Of a stretch of 64,000 bases of DNA, positions 19,487 through 28,308 are shown in pieces. Each line of letters opens with the position of its first letter. Position 1 is the stretch's first letter. The DNA is from JASDSY01 sp041441465 (GTDB lineage Bacteria > Muiribacteriota > UBA9980): contig JASDSY010000029.1 of assembly GCA_041441465.1 (NCBI GenBank), forward strand, positions 1 through 64,000, given 5' to 3'. The position numbers and the translations under genes are program-made. The notes beneath the pieces were generated by a model that was given only the letters and a program-made list of their open reading frames with translations, ran no database searches and was not told the origin of the DNA.

Positions 19487-20863
19487 TTAAATTATTACCG
19501 ATTTAACGTTGAATCCGCGGTAAGTTTCGCCGATCCTGGTTTCGCGCGGAACAACCGTGATGCCGTCACAGACTTTGAACCCGCGCGCCATATCCTCATC
19601 GGCGTTAAAGCCTATAACCTGGTTATCGCCGATAATCGAGTCTTTGTCGATAATAACGCGGTTTAATTTTGTGTTCTGGCCGATACGTACGTTATCGAAC
19701 AGTATCGATTCGGTTATCATTGAGTTGGACTGGACATTAACGCCGGAGCCGATAATCGAATCGCGTATCGTGGCATTTGAAATGATAGCGCCGTCACATA
19801 CGAGCGAACTCGATACTATCGGTGAAAATACGAACTTGGCAGGCGGCATGAAGTTATTTTTATATGAACGCAATGGCCAGCCGAATACGTCTTCGTTGAA
19901 GTTATGGCGTTTGTATAAGTTCAGTTCCGGTTCCGGAGTTTTAAGGTCCATATTGGCTTCCCAGTAAGATTTAATGGTGCCCACATCGCGCCAGTATTTC
20001 GCCTTTTTCATGTTTTCGTCGCGGAAGTTATATGAAAATACGTTATAACGCATGCCGTTGCCTGAGCTTACGGATTTATTGTTGATCCTTACCATGTTTG
20101 ATATGATGTCATATCCGAAATCGCCTGTCGTAAGTTTGAAAAAAGCTTCAGGATCGTTTTGAAGCGCATCGAGGAGCTCTTTTTTATTGACAAGCTGCTT
20201 ATCGCCGCCGAATTCCATGTTTAATACTTCAAGGAGCGTGCTGGTTTTGAAGAGATAAATTCCCATCGATACCAGCGCGTGTTCGGGATCGCCGGGGATG
20301 CATTTCGGATGCGGAGGTTTTTCCTCGAAACCGACTATGCGGCTTGACGGATCAACTTCAATAATGCCGAACTTTGACGCCTCGCTGATCGATTCCTCGA
20401 TTGTGGCAACGGTCAAATCGGAATTATTCTCGATATGCATTCGGTACATCTCGGAATAGTCCATTTTGTATATGTGGTCTCCGGAAAGAATGAGCGTGTA
20501 TCTCATTTTTTCGCGTTTTATAGAGTAAACGTTCTGCCATACGGCGTCTGCCGTGCCGCGATACCAGTCTTCCGATACGCGCTGCTGCGGCGGCAACGTC
20601 TCGATAAACCCGTAAGAACGGTCCGAAAACATATTCCAGCCGCTTCTGATATGCCTGTCAAGCGACTGCGATTTGAATTGCGTAAGCAAAAATACCTTGC
20701 GAAGATGCGAGTTTATGCAATTATTTAGAGTGAAATCGATAATACGGTAATAGCCGCCGATCGGAACCGCCGGTTTTGCCCTGTCTGAAGTGAGCGGCAT
20801 GAGTCTTTCGCCTTTACCGCCTGCTAAAATTAAAGCGAGTGTTGATTGAGAAAACTTCGCCAT
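19487..20863 (-). CDS. glgC: Glucose-1-phosphate adenylyltransferase (ADP-glucose synthase)
   Basis: Converts ATP and glucose-1-phosphate to ADP-glucose and pyrophosphate, the committed step of bacterial glycogen synthesis. The 458-residue product has the N-terminal nucleotidyltransferase signature LILAGGKGERLMPLT and KPAVPIGG, then YRGTADAVWQN, LSGDHIYKMDY and EEKPP. A C-terminal left-handed beta helix follows (hexapeptide text such as IISNATIRDSIIGSGVNV). It is slightly longer than the usual 400-430 residues. A GGGGGT-type ribosome binding site precedes the ATG. No other glycogen gene is adjacent, so it appears to be a single-gene unit ended by the shared terminator. Confidence 0.96.
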   Translation of the reverse strand: MAKFSQSTLALILAGGKGERLMPLTSDRAKPAVPIGGYYRIIDFTLNNCINSHLRKVFLLTQFKSQSLDRHIRSGWNMFSDRSYGFIETLPPQQRVSEDWYRGTADAVWQNVYSIKREKMRYTLILSGDHIYKMDYSEMYRMHIENNSDLTVATIEESISEASKFGIIEVDPSSRIVGFEEKPPHPKCIPGDPEHALVSMGIYLFKTSTLLEVLNMEFGGDKQLVNKKELLDALQNDPEAFFKLTTGDFGYDIISNMVRINNKSVSSGNGMRYNVFSYNFRDENMKKAKYWRDVGTIKSYWEANMDLKTPEPELNLYKRHNFNEDVFGWPLRSYKNNFMPPAKFVFSPIVSSSLVCDGAIISNATIRDSIIGSGVNVQSNSMITESILFDNVRIGQNTKLNRVIIDKDSIIGDNQVIGFNADEDMARGFKVCDGITVVPRETRIGETYRGFNVKSVII

Positions 20864-20902
20864 TAGCCCTACCCCCTCTATTTATATATTTTTTTTTGCT
20901 AA

Positions 20903-20971
20903 TGGATTTGTTTAATTAAAAATTAGCTACGACTTTTAGCGCAGTTAAAGTGACTTTAAAGAACAAATCCA
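20903..20971. repeat. Ten-base inverted repeat in glgC leader
   Basis: TGGATTTGTT (20903-20912) and AACAAATCCA (20962-20971) are perfect complements 49 bases apart, in the 301-base gap upstream of glgC. They could be paired operator half-sites or a stem in the glgC 5' leader. Confidence 0.35.
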
Positions 20972-21077
20972 GGAAATGAAATATTTTAATTTTATTCTAG
21001 CAAATCATATAGTAACTTGTCAATATAATTCTGACATAAAATAATAAATAAATTAATCGTTTTAAGTGTTTTTTTAT

Positions 21078-21106
21078 TTGACACTGCACCGTGATAGTGT
21101 TAAAAT
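21078..21106 (+). promoter_or_regulatory. Sigma-70 promoter for RNase R-like gene
   Basis: TTGACA (21078-21083), a 17-base spacer and TAAAAT (21101-21106). Transcription would start near 21113, leaving a leader of about 50 bases before the ATG at 21165. The pilC and pilB genes downstream may be co-transcribed. Confidence 0.8.
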
Positions 21107-21164
21107 AAGCACAAATAAGAATCGACGTTCCCAAAATAACATTTGAATTAAGGATATACAAATT

Positions 21165-23387
21165 ATGAGAGCCGGCAATATTATTGAATTTTTTGATGAC
21201 GGCGACCTGCTTTTAGGCTATATAACGCAGGTCGAGTCCATAAAATCAGGGTCAAAAACCCGCGAAAACTTTAAAGTGCTTACCGAGAAAAATAAAATAA
21301 CCAATATAACCGAAAGCAAGATTATTAATTGTGAAAATTGCACGAGAATAACCAAATACAATCAGGACGAAGTACTGGCGCTTTTAAAAGAACTCAAGGC
21401 AAAGCGCATTGCGCTTGTCAATGAAATAAAGCTTAATGAAATTTGGGAATTATTGAGCCTTGAAAATAAAGAATACTGGTCGCCGGCCGAAATTGCGAGC
21501 GCTTACTTCGGCGATTCGGTAAATAACGATTTAATATCGGCCCTGGTTCGGTCGCTTTATACCAAAACGCCGTATTTTAAAAAGAAAAGTGATTATTTTA
21601 CGCTGACGGAAGCCGGCGAGGTGCAGAAATATTTTGATGCGAAAGATAAAGAACGTAAGACGGCCGAGGAAAATGCCGAATTTTTGAATAATACCGGCGC
21701 GCTTTTTCAGAAAGCCTTCGCGCCTGATGCAGTTTCGGAATTCCTGGCTAAATATGCCGACCGCGTCGAGAAAATAAAAAACTCTTTTGTGTTCCCCGAA
21801 AACAATTCATATTCGGCTTTTGTAAAAGAATTGCAAAGCGGGCTTTATGAAGCGTGCAATATAAAACTCGATCCTTTTAAGTTTTTAATAAAATTAGGGT
21901 GTTTCGGCGAAAACGAGAATTTTTTGTTGATAAAATACGGCATTAAAAAGGAATTCTCGCAGGGTATTATAGCCGAGGCTTGTGAATTAAAGAATTCCGA
22001 ATTCATTTCTAAGTATAATGAGTCGCCGTTCGAACAATTTTTGGAGGAACTCAAGGCCTCGAAAAAAAGAAAATTCAAGGACCTTGAGCGCATTGATATG
22101 ACCGCCATTCCGACTTATACCATTGACGGCGAGCGTACCGTATGCTGCGACGACGCCATAAGCTTTAGAGCGTATTCAAATAATTCGGCGTTTCTGGCGA
22201 TTCATATTTCAGATATTTCTGAGGAAATTACCGGATCCGGCAAGCTCGACCGCGAGGCGCACCAGAGGGCGACCGCAATTTATATGGCCGAAGGAAAGAT
22301 AGATATTTTTCCGGATGAGATTTCGAATGTGCTATTCAGCCTCAGGGAAAAACAAAAACGACTGACGCTTTCGCTTGCAGTCTGGATCGAGAATATGGCG
22401 ATTGTAAATTGGGCTTTTGTTCCGGCGATAATCAATGTCGACCGCAAGTGCTCATATAACGAGATAAATGAAATATTGAAAAAATTCGATGATAACTTCG
22501 TTGAAAGCCGTGACTTGAACGGAATTGTTGACGAAAGATTAAAGTTTAAGGCGTTCGAACTTAAAATGATAAGGGAATTTTTTGCCGGTTTGAGAAAAAA
22601 ACGCGAAGAAGCAGGCGCATTGAATTTATTTTTTCCGAAACTTGAGATGCATGCTGAGAAGACAGAGGATGGCAGCTATAAAATCACCGCCGAATACGAA
22701 CCGGACCGCGAGAGCAATAATATAGTTTCAGAATCCATGATTTTGTATAACAATATGGCTGCGAATTTTTTGAATGAAAACCTCGTTCCGGCAGTGTTCA
22801 AATCATCTAAGCCTTTTGCGGCTCAGGAGTTATTGAGCGAATACAGGGCAATTGCCGCGGAAAAAGGTTACGATCCGGTTGCGGCCTTTAAAATAAAAAG
22901 ATCGTTTCCGTTCGTGGAAACCGATTATAAAATGAGCGCTTACGGCTTGCTTGGAGTTAACGGCTATGTTCAGGCTTCATCGCCGGTAAGGCGGTATATG
23001 GATATAATCATTCAACGCCAGATTAAAAGCGCCGTCATTTACGGCAAACCGGCTTATTCGGAAGAGGACATAAAACAGCTTCAGCTTTATTGCGATAATT
23101 CGCTGCAGTCTGCATCTGAAGTTGAGCAGGAAAGTTATTATTACTGGCTTTATAAATATTTTGATTCTATTTCTGGAAGCGAGACCGGCGGCATTGTTGT
23201 TGAAACTTACGATGACCGCGCGCGCATCGAACTTGAAAAATATTATATTCACATAATCGCCCCTGAGCGCGTCTGGGGCAGCTTTACTATCGGCCAGAAA
23301 GTTAAGGTAATTATCGAAGGCGCCGAGCCGCGTCTTCGCAAGCTTAATTTCAGCATAATTAAAAATGCCGTAAATAATGCCGATTGA
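21165..23387 (+). CDS. RNase II/R-family exoribonuclease with altered catalytic site
   Basis: A 740-residue protein with an N-terminal helical/OB-like part, a central RNB domain (about 310-640) and a C-terminal S1-like OB fold (about 675-735). RNB enzymes degrade RNA 3' to 5' using four Asp residues that hold magnesium. In the motif TIDGERTVCCDDAIS, Asp321, Asp329 and Asp330 are kept, but the position equivalent to E. coli RNase II Asp207 is Cys327. Downstream RNB text is normal (HISDISEEI, REAHQRATAIY, SPVRRYMD). The bases were re-read (GTA TGC TGC GAC GAC), so this is no translation slip. Activity may be reduced or differently metal-dependent. It lies 31 bases upstream of pilC. Confidence 0.85.
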   Translation: MRAGNIIEFFDDGDLLLGYITQVESIKSGSKTRENFKVLTEKNKITNITESKIINCENCTRITKYNQDEVLALLKELKAKRIALVNEIKLNEIWELLSLENKEYWSPAEIASAYFGDSVNNDLISALVRSLYTKTPYFKKKSDYFTLTEAGEVQKYFDAKDKERKTAEENAEFLNNTGALFQKAFAPDAVSEFLAKYADRVEKIKNSFVFPENNSYSAFVKELQSGLYEACNIKLDPFKFLIKLGCFGENENFLLIKYGIKKEFSQGIIAEACELKNSEFISKYNESPFEQFLEELKASKKRKFKDLERIDMTAIPTYTIDGERTVCCDDAISFRAYSNNSAFLAIHISDISEEITGSGKLDREAHQRATAIYMAEGKIDIFPDEISNVLFSLREKQKRLTLSLAVWIENMAIVNWAFVPAIINVDRKCSYNEINEILKKFDDNFVESRDLNGIVDERLKFKAFELKMIREFFAGLRKKREEAGALNLFFPKLEMHAEKTEDGSYKITAEYEPDRESNNIVSESMILYNNMAANFLNENLVPAVFKSSKPFAAQELLSEYRAIAAEKGYDPVAAFKIKRSFPFVETDYKMSAYGLLGVNGYVQASSPVRRYMDIIIQRQIKSAVIYGKPAYSEEDIKQLQLYCDNSLQSASEVEQESYYYWLYKYFDSISGSETGGIVVETYDDRARIELEKYYIHIIAPERVWGSFTIGQKVKVIIEGAEPRLRKLNFSIIKNAVNNAD

Positions 23388-23418
23388 CTTATTGCGGTCA
23401 GCGGTTTAAGCGTGGTTT

Positions 23419-24633
23419 ATGAAATTTAAAGTCACTTATATAAATAAAAATAACGAGAAAAATATTGAATATATTGAAGCCGGCAATAAATTTGAAATAA
23501 AAAACAAATTTGAGAACGAGCTCGGCTTTTTTGTCGTTGAAATTGAATCGGCTGTTAATAAGGATAATGCTTTTTTCGGAGCATCGGCCGGATTTAAAGG
23601 CGCGGCGGCATTTGATCTTTTTATGTTTACGCGGGAGCTTTCCATACTTTTGCGTTCCGGAATAACAATGCCCGAATCGCTTGAGATTATCGAAAATAAT
23701 ACCGCCTCAAAAAAATTCAGGAAAGCCGTAAATGAGGTCAGGGCGGATGTCATGGGCGGCACTTTTTTTTCCGAAGCGGTAAGGCGCCGGCCGGATTTTT
23801 TCCCGGAAACATACGCAAAAGCGCTTCAGGGCGGCGAATTATCGTCAAGCATGATCGAGGTCCTGGAGTTACTGGCGCAGAATTTGAAAAAGACTGAAAA
23901 AATAAGGACAAAAATACTGAACGCCACATTATATCCGACTGTCCTTATTATTATTGCCATTAATGTGGTGCTCTGCCTGATGTCATTCGTAGTTCCGTCT
24001 TTCGAAAATGTATTTTATGAAATGAAAATTAAAACGCCTTTTTTGACGGGAATGTTTTTTGCCTTCAGTAATTTTATAAAAAATAATGCTTTTATTATTT
24101 TATTATTACTGTTTTCAGGCGTTATATATATTACGAATTTTGCCGGCGATAAAAAATTTAAAAGCTTTATGCTGCGGCTTGGGCTGAAACTGCCTGTATC
24201 TAAAACATTGATAGAAGATTATCTTTTATTTACATTCAGCGGCATGTTCGCGGTATTAATGAAATCGAGCTCGCCGGTTATCGAGTCGGTCGCCGTTACT
24301 TCAGAATTACTGGATCCGCTTGTCGATTACGGCAAACGTCAGCATTTGATAGAAGACATAAAATCCGGCGCGCAGATTTCGACGGCTTTTAAAAATTTAG
24401 GGCTGCCGGGCGGTGTTATAGGACGTATTGCGGCGATAGGCGAAAAAAGCGGGCGCTTGAACGAAATGTTCGAGTCGATAAGCGAATATTATTCCGAGCG
24501 CATCGAGAATATGGCAGAGCGCAGTTCGGCGCTGATCGAACCTATAGCTATATGCATAATAGGCATTTTTGTCGGAATGATAGTTCTTTCCGTGTTTTTG
24601 CCGCTGATCCAGATTGCGCTCAGTAATTATTAA
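23419..24633 (+). CDS. pilC: Type IV pilus/type II secretion inner-membrane platform protein (PilC/GspF)
   Basis: A 404-residue polytopic protein with two T2SSF domains. The first (about 65-190) includes MFTRELSILLRSGITMPESLEII, and the second (about 265-395) includes LLFTFSGMFAVLMKSSSPVIESV. Hydrophobic segments lie near 170-195, 215-235 and 370-400. It is the platform that couples the cytoplasmic ATPase to (pseudo)pilin extrusion. The N-terminal region is a short beta-rich domain typical of PilC. It precedes pilB by 212 bases, the reverse of the common pilB-pilC order. The gap holds no visible terminator. Confidence 0.93.
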   Translation: MKFKVTYINKNNEKNIEYIEAGNKFEIKNKFENELGFFVVEIESAVNKDNAFFGASAGFKGAAAFDLFMFTRELSILLRSGITMPESLEIIENNTASKKFRKAVNEVRADVMGGTFFSEAVRRRPDFFPETYAKALQGGELSSSMIEVLELLAQNLKKTEKIRTKILNATLYPTVLIIIAINVVLCLMSFVVPSFENVFYEMKIKTPFLTGMFFAFSNFIKNNAFIILLLLFSGVIYITNFAGDKKFKSFMLRLGLKLPVSKTLIEDYLLFTFSGMFAVLMKSSSPVIESVAVTSELLDPLVDYGKRQHLIEDIKSGAQISTAFKNLGLPGGVIGRIAAIGEKSGRLNEMFESISEYYSERIENMAERSSALIEPIAICIIGIFVGMIVLSVFLPLIQIALSNY

Positions 24634-24851
24634 TCAGGTTTGGATGGATTAAATATATTGAAAAATGCCAATTGTAATGTCTTTTAAATGATGAAATCCT
24701 AAAATGAATTGAAGCTGATTTTTATAAGCGGTGAGATAAAAAAAGGTTTTTTAAATGGTTATTGCGCGTTTAGAAATTAGAATGTCATCTGATTGAGTTA
24801 TTTTAAGTTGGAAATTATTTTGTCTAAAAAATAAAAAATGGAAAGTTGAGA

Positions 24852-26729
24852 ATGAGCAAGAAAAATAAAACGATAATTGAAATTTTACTCGAGGCCGGTG
24901 TTATAAATAAATACCAGGCCGACAGGGCGGTTGAAATTTCAAAATCCAAAAATATAGACGTTTTGAACGCGCTGATCGAGCATTGCGGAGCCGACAATGA
25001 AAGAATTGTGGCAGTTCTTAATACGATCGACAGCCAGCGTGGTTTTTTATTTTTTTTAAAGGACAGGGAATTTATAACTTCAGGCGATTTTGATGCTGTA
25101 TTCGCGCTTTATGAAAAAGGGCACGACGTTGAAAAAGAGCTTCTTGCCACAGGTTCCATTTCCGAGGAGGAAATGGCGCAAAAAATCGCCGAATACGGCG
25201 GTTATGCGGCGGCCGGAGACATAGAAATAAATCAGGCTAACGTTGATAAGCTTTATAAAATAATAAGCCGTGAGCGTTTTAAAGAAAACGCTTCGGCGGT
25301 ATGCGATTTTAACGGCAGCGTTGTCACGGTTCTTGCCGCGTCTTTAAAGTCTGCTATACTTATTAAAAATATCATTGAAAATCAGAAATTTTCAGCCGAT
25401 GTCAGAATAACAACCGCGTCAAGGCTTCTTCAGATTATTAATGTCAAAAAATCAAAAACTGACGATGACCTGAAAAAAGAAGGCGAACTCGCGCGCAAAA
25501 ATGAATCTAAAGAAAAATTCAGGGAAACTCCGGGGGCTGCCGGCGATGATGAGACTCTCGAGCTTTCCGCGCTTGCCGCCGAGGAACGCCCGGTTGTAAG
25601 GCTTTTAAATACCATAATTTATAACGCTATTGAAAAAAATTCATCCGATATCCATTTTGAAATATATAAAAAGACGGCAAAGGTTAAATTCAGGATCGAC
25701 GGAGTTTTACATGAAATTATGAAGGACTTGCCGTACCACTATTTTTTGCCGCTAATATCGCGCATTAAAATAATGGCGAAACTTGATATTTCAGAGCACA
25801 GGACGCCGCAGGACGGAAGGTTCCAGCTGAAAATAGACGGGCGCGACGTCGATTTCAGGGTGTCGATACTGCCTGCCATATTCGGCGAAACGGCTGTCGT
25901 CAGAATACTTAATCAGCAGGCGTTAAGCCTCGAACTGCCGGAACTTGGATTTGGCGGCGACGAGCTTAAGAAGTTTTTGAGATCGATAAATATGCCTTAT
26001 GGAATGGTCCTGGTTTCAGGGCCGACCGGCTCCGGTAAAACCACGACGCTTTACGGCGCTATTAAGACGATAATGAAGCCAGAGGATAAGATCATAACGA
26101 TCGAGGATCCGGTAGAATATCAAATCACCGATGTGGTGCAGGTGCCGGTCAATGAAAAAAAAGGGCTTACCTTTGCGCGCGGCCTGAGGTCGATTGTAAG
26201 GCAGGACCCCGACAAGATAATGGTCGGCGAAATACGCGACGCGGAAACCGCTGATATTGCAGTAAATGCGGCACTTACCGGGCATCTTGTTTTTTCGACG
26301 ATACACGCGAATAATGTCATCGATACGATTTCAAGGCTTTTAAACCTCGGCATCGAGCCTTATCAGTTTGCCGCTTCTTTTAATATGATAATAGCGCAGA
26401 GGCTTGTCAGGAAATTATGCCAGTCCTGCATTATCGAAGCGGTAAATTCCGGAGAATATTTCGAATTGAAAGGCAAAAAAACTTTTATTTCTAAAGGCTG
26501 CCAGGTCTGTTCCGGCATAGGTTTCAAGGGGCGCATCGCGATTTTTGAAATGCTCGAACTCGACGATAAGATAAGGCAGATGATAATAGACCGCGTATCG
26601 CCGCTAAAGATACGCGACTACGCCGTCAAAAACGGCATGAAAACATTGAGAAAGTCAGCCGTCGATAAAGTCATAAACGGAATTACTTCCATGGATGAAA
26701 TTAACCGCGTCACATTCGAGGAGAAATAG
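24852..26729 (+). CDS. pilB: Type IV pilus/type II secretion assembly ATPase (PilB/GspE)
   Basis: Start placed at ATG 24852, eight bases after GGAAAG; a TTG six bases earlier is the alternative. The 625-residue protein has an N-terminal GspII_E-like helical domain, a linker, and the hexameric ATPase. Walker A is GPTGSGKT (390-397), the Asp box is DPVEYQ, Walker B is near IMVGEIRDAETA and the His box is GHLVFSTIHAN. A zinc-binding CQSC...CQVC loop follows. It powers pilus or pseudopilus assembly from the cytoplasmic face. The downstream pilM-like gene starts six bases later, so they form one operon. Confidence 0.93.
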   Translation: MSKKNKTIIEILLEAGVINKYQADRAVEISKSKNIDVLNALIEHCGADNERIVAVLNTIDSQRGFLFFLKDREFITSGDFDAVFALYEKGHDVEKELLATGSISEEEMAQKIAEYGGYAAAGDIEINQANVDKLYKIISRERFKENASAVCDFNGSVVTVLAASLKSAILIKNIIENQKFSADVRITTASRLLQIINVKKSKTDDDLKKEGELARKNESKEKFRETPGAAGDDETLELSALAAEERPVVRLLNTIIYNAIEKNSSDIHFEIYKKTAKVKFRIDGVLHEIMKDLPYHYFLPLISRIKIMAKLDISEHRTPQDGRFQLKIDGRDVDFRVSILPAIFGETAVVRILNQQALSLELPELGFGGDELKKFLRSINMPYGMVLVSGPTGSGKTTTLYGAIKTIMKPEDKIITIEDPVEYQITDVVQVPVNEKKGLTFARGLRSIVRQDPDKIMVGEIRDAETADIAVNAALTGHLVFSTIHANNVIDTISRLLNLGIEPYQFAASFNMIIAQRLVRKLCQSCIIEAVNSGEYFELKGKKTFISKGCQVCSGIGFKGRIAIFEMLELDDKIRQMIIDRVSPLKIRDYAVKNGMKTLRKSAVDKVINGITSMDEINRVTFEEK

Positions 26730-26735
26730 ATAAAA

Positions 26736-27638
26736 ATGATAATCGCTTTGTTTAAAGGCCGAAAACTTTATATGATGCCGTTTTACGGCGGCTGCGTCGA
26801 TTTTGACATGCGCACGGGTCCGGTTGAAGCGGATTTTTCTTCGAATCAGAATTCGCCCGCTGCCGAAACTTATTTGAAGCTTTGCGGCGATCTCGAAAAA
26901 AAAGGAGAGAATGCGGCGCAGGAGATCGAGGTTTTCGTTAATGATTGCGACTGCAGATTTTTTACAGTGCCGCCGCATGATATAAAAGACAATGATAAGT
27001 TTCAGGAATATATAAGATGGAACATAAAAAAACTTTCAGGCGGCGAAAAATATTATTATTCTTATTTTACGTCGGAAAGCGGTACTTGCGTTCAATTTAT
27101 GGAAGCCGATAAACTCGAAAAATATTTAAATAGTTTTGCCGGTTTTAAAAATCTCGTCAGGACTATTGACTGTCAGATTTATAATGAAATCAATTATTTC
27201 GGCACCCTTTTTAAAATCGATGTCAAAAAAAGCAGCGCGGTATTGAAGTTTCATGATGACGGCATATATATGCTCAGCTTTGATTCGAACGGGCTGGGCA
27301 GTTCGCGCAATATTGAATATGAATTCAGTGATTCCTTCGAACGCAAGCAGGCAGGCGACGATGAGCCGCACAGGATAGCGCTGATAAATGACCTTATCGG
27401 CCGGATGAAAAGCGGTTTAAACGAACTTTGCGCCGAAAGTATGCCGAAAACTGTTTATTTAATAAATTCGGCGCGCGTCGATATACCTTACTACTTGAAA
27501 TTACAGATCAGCAGGCAAATTACCGATAATTTATTTTATGTAAACCAAAAATTCGAAGAAAAATATAACGGCGCGGCCTTCGAGCATCTGGATTTTTGTT
27601 TTGAATCGCTTGCATTGAGATGGAGAAATAAGAAATGA
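26736..27638 (+). CDS. PilM-like cytoplasmic pilus assembly protein (divergent)
   Basis: A 300-residue soluble protein with no membrane segment. Sequence similarity to PilM is weak: segments such as DKFQEYIRWNIKKL and YYYSYFTSE resemble the IKYEIKKQLPF...Y..... part of PilM/GspL. The call therefore rests mainly on synteny: it sits between pilB and a pilN-like gene, whose start overlaps its stop by four bases (ATGA). PilM is an actin-like scaffold that binds the PilN cytoplasmic tail and PilB. The usual actin-like ATP-binding motifs are not obvious, so nucleotide binding may be lost. Confidence 0.55.
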   Translation: MIIALFKGRKLYMMPFYGGCVDFDMRTGPVEADFSSNQNSPAAETYLKLCGDLEKKGENAAQEIEVFVNDCDCRFFTVPPHDIKDNDKFQEYIRWNIKKLSGGEKYYYSYFTSESGTCVQFMEADKLEKYLNSFAGFKNLVRTIDCQIYNEINYFGTLFKIDVKKSSAVLKFHDDGIYMLSFDSNGLGSSRNIEYEFSDSFERKQAGDDEPHRIALINDLIGRMKSGLNELCAESMPKTVYLINSARVDIPYYLKLQISRQITDNLFYVNQKFEEKYNGAAFEHLDFCFESLALRWRNKK

Positions 27639-28303
27639 AGGAATTTTATTTTAATCTTCTGGATAACAATAATAATGACAGCGGCGGTTTAAACAAAGCG
27701 GCTTCCGGACAAGGAGCGATTAAGAGCCGTTTCGGGATCGACGCCGGGATATTATTTATTGCCGCTCTTATAATCGTTAACGCGGCGCTGTTTGCGTTTC
27801 GTGATTCGATTGCCCTGAGTTCGGCCGGGTTTATTGAAAAACGGATGTTAGGCAATAAAGTGGAAAATTCAGCCGCAGTTAGCTCCGGCAGTGATGAAAC
27901 ACTCGTCAAATATAGCTTCAGCGGGTATAAAGAACTCGAAGACGCCTTTAATTATAAAAATTTTGCTTACTTAAATACCGTCATAGAAGATTCTTTGAAA
28001 TTTGCCAGGAAAGTCACGCTTACTCCGCTTACCGTGATGAATCTGCTTGAATCGGCGCATAGCGGCGGAATTAAAATCATGTTTTGCGAATTCATGCCGC
28101 AAAATATTTCCAGCAAGGTAAAAATAAGCGGTATAGCGTTAAGCGATCAGGCGCTTTCAGAATATTGCGCAAAATTATCCAAAATGCAGGGTGTCGCTGA
28201 TTTTAAATTTAATATGAGCGCGCGTAAGGAAAAGCTCCGGGCGGACGACGCCGTTGAAACGGCTTGGATAGATTTTTCAATTGAATGTGAGATAAAAAAA
28301 TAA
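27635..28303 (+). CDS. PilN-like inner-membrane assembly protein
   Basis: A 222-residue bitopic protein. The short cytoplasmic N-terminus begins KEFYFNLLDNNNND, echoing the INLLP motif by which PilN binds PilM. One transmembrane helix follows (about 33-55, ILFIAALIIVNAALFAF), then a periplasmic ferredoxin-like domain (about 105-220). Translationally coupled to the pilM-like gene (ATGA overlap) and five bases before the pilO-like gene. It bridges the cytoplasmic motor and the periplasmic alignment complex. Confidence 0.75.
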   Translation: MKEFYFNLLDNNNNDSGGLNKAASGQGAIKSRFGIDAGILFIAALIIVNAALFAFRDSIALSSAGFIEKRMLGNKVENSAAVSSGSDETLVKYSFSGYKELEDAFNYKNFAYLNTVIEDSLKFARKVTLTPLTVMNLLESAHSGGIKIMFCEFMPQNISSKVKISGIALSDQALSEYCAKLSKMQGVADFKFNMSARKEKLRADDAVETAWIDFSIECEIKK

Positions 28304-28308
28304 CAGTT

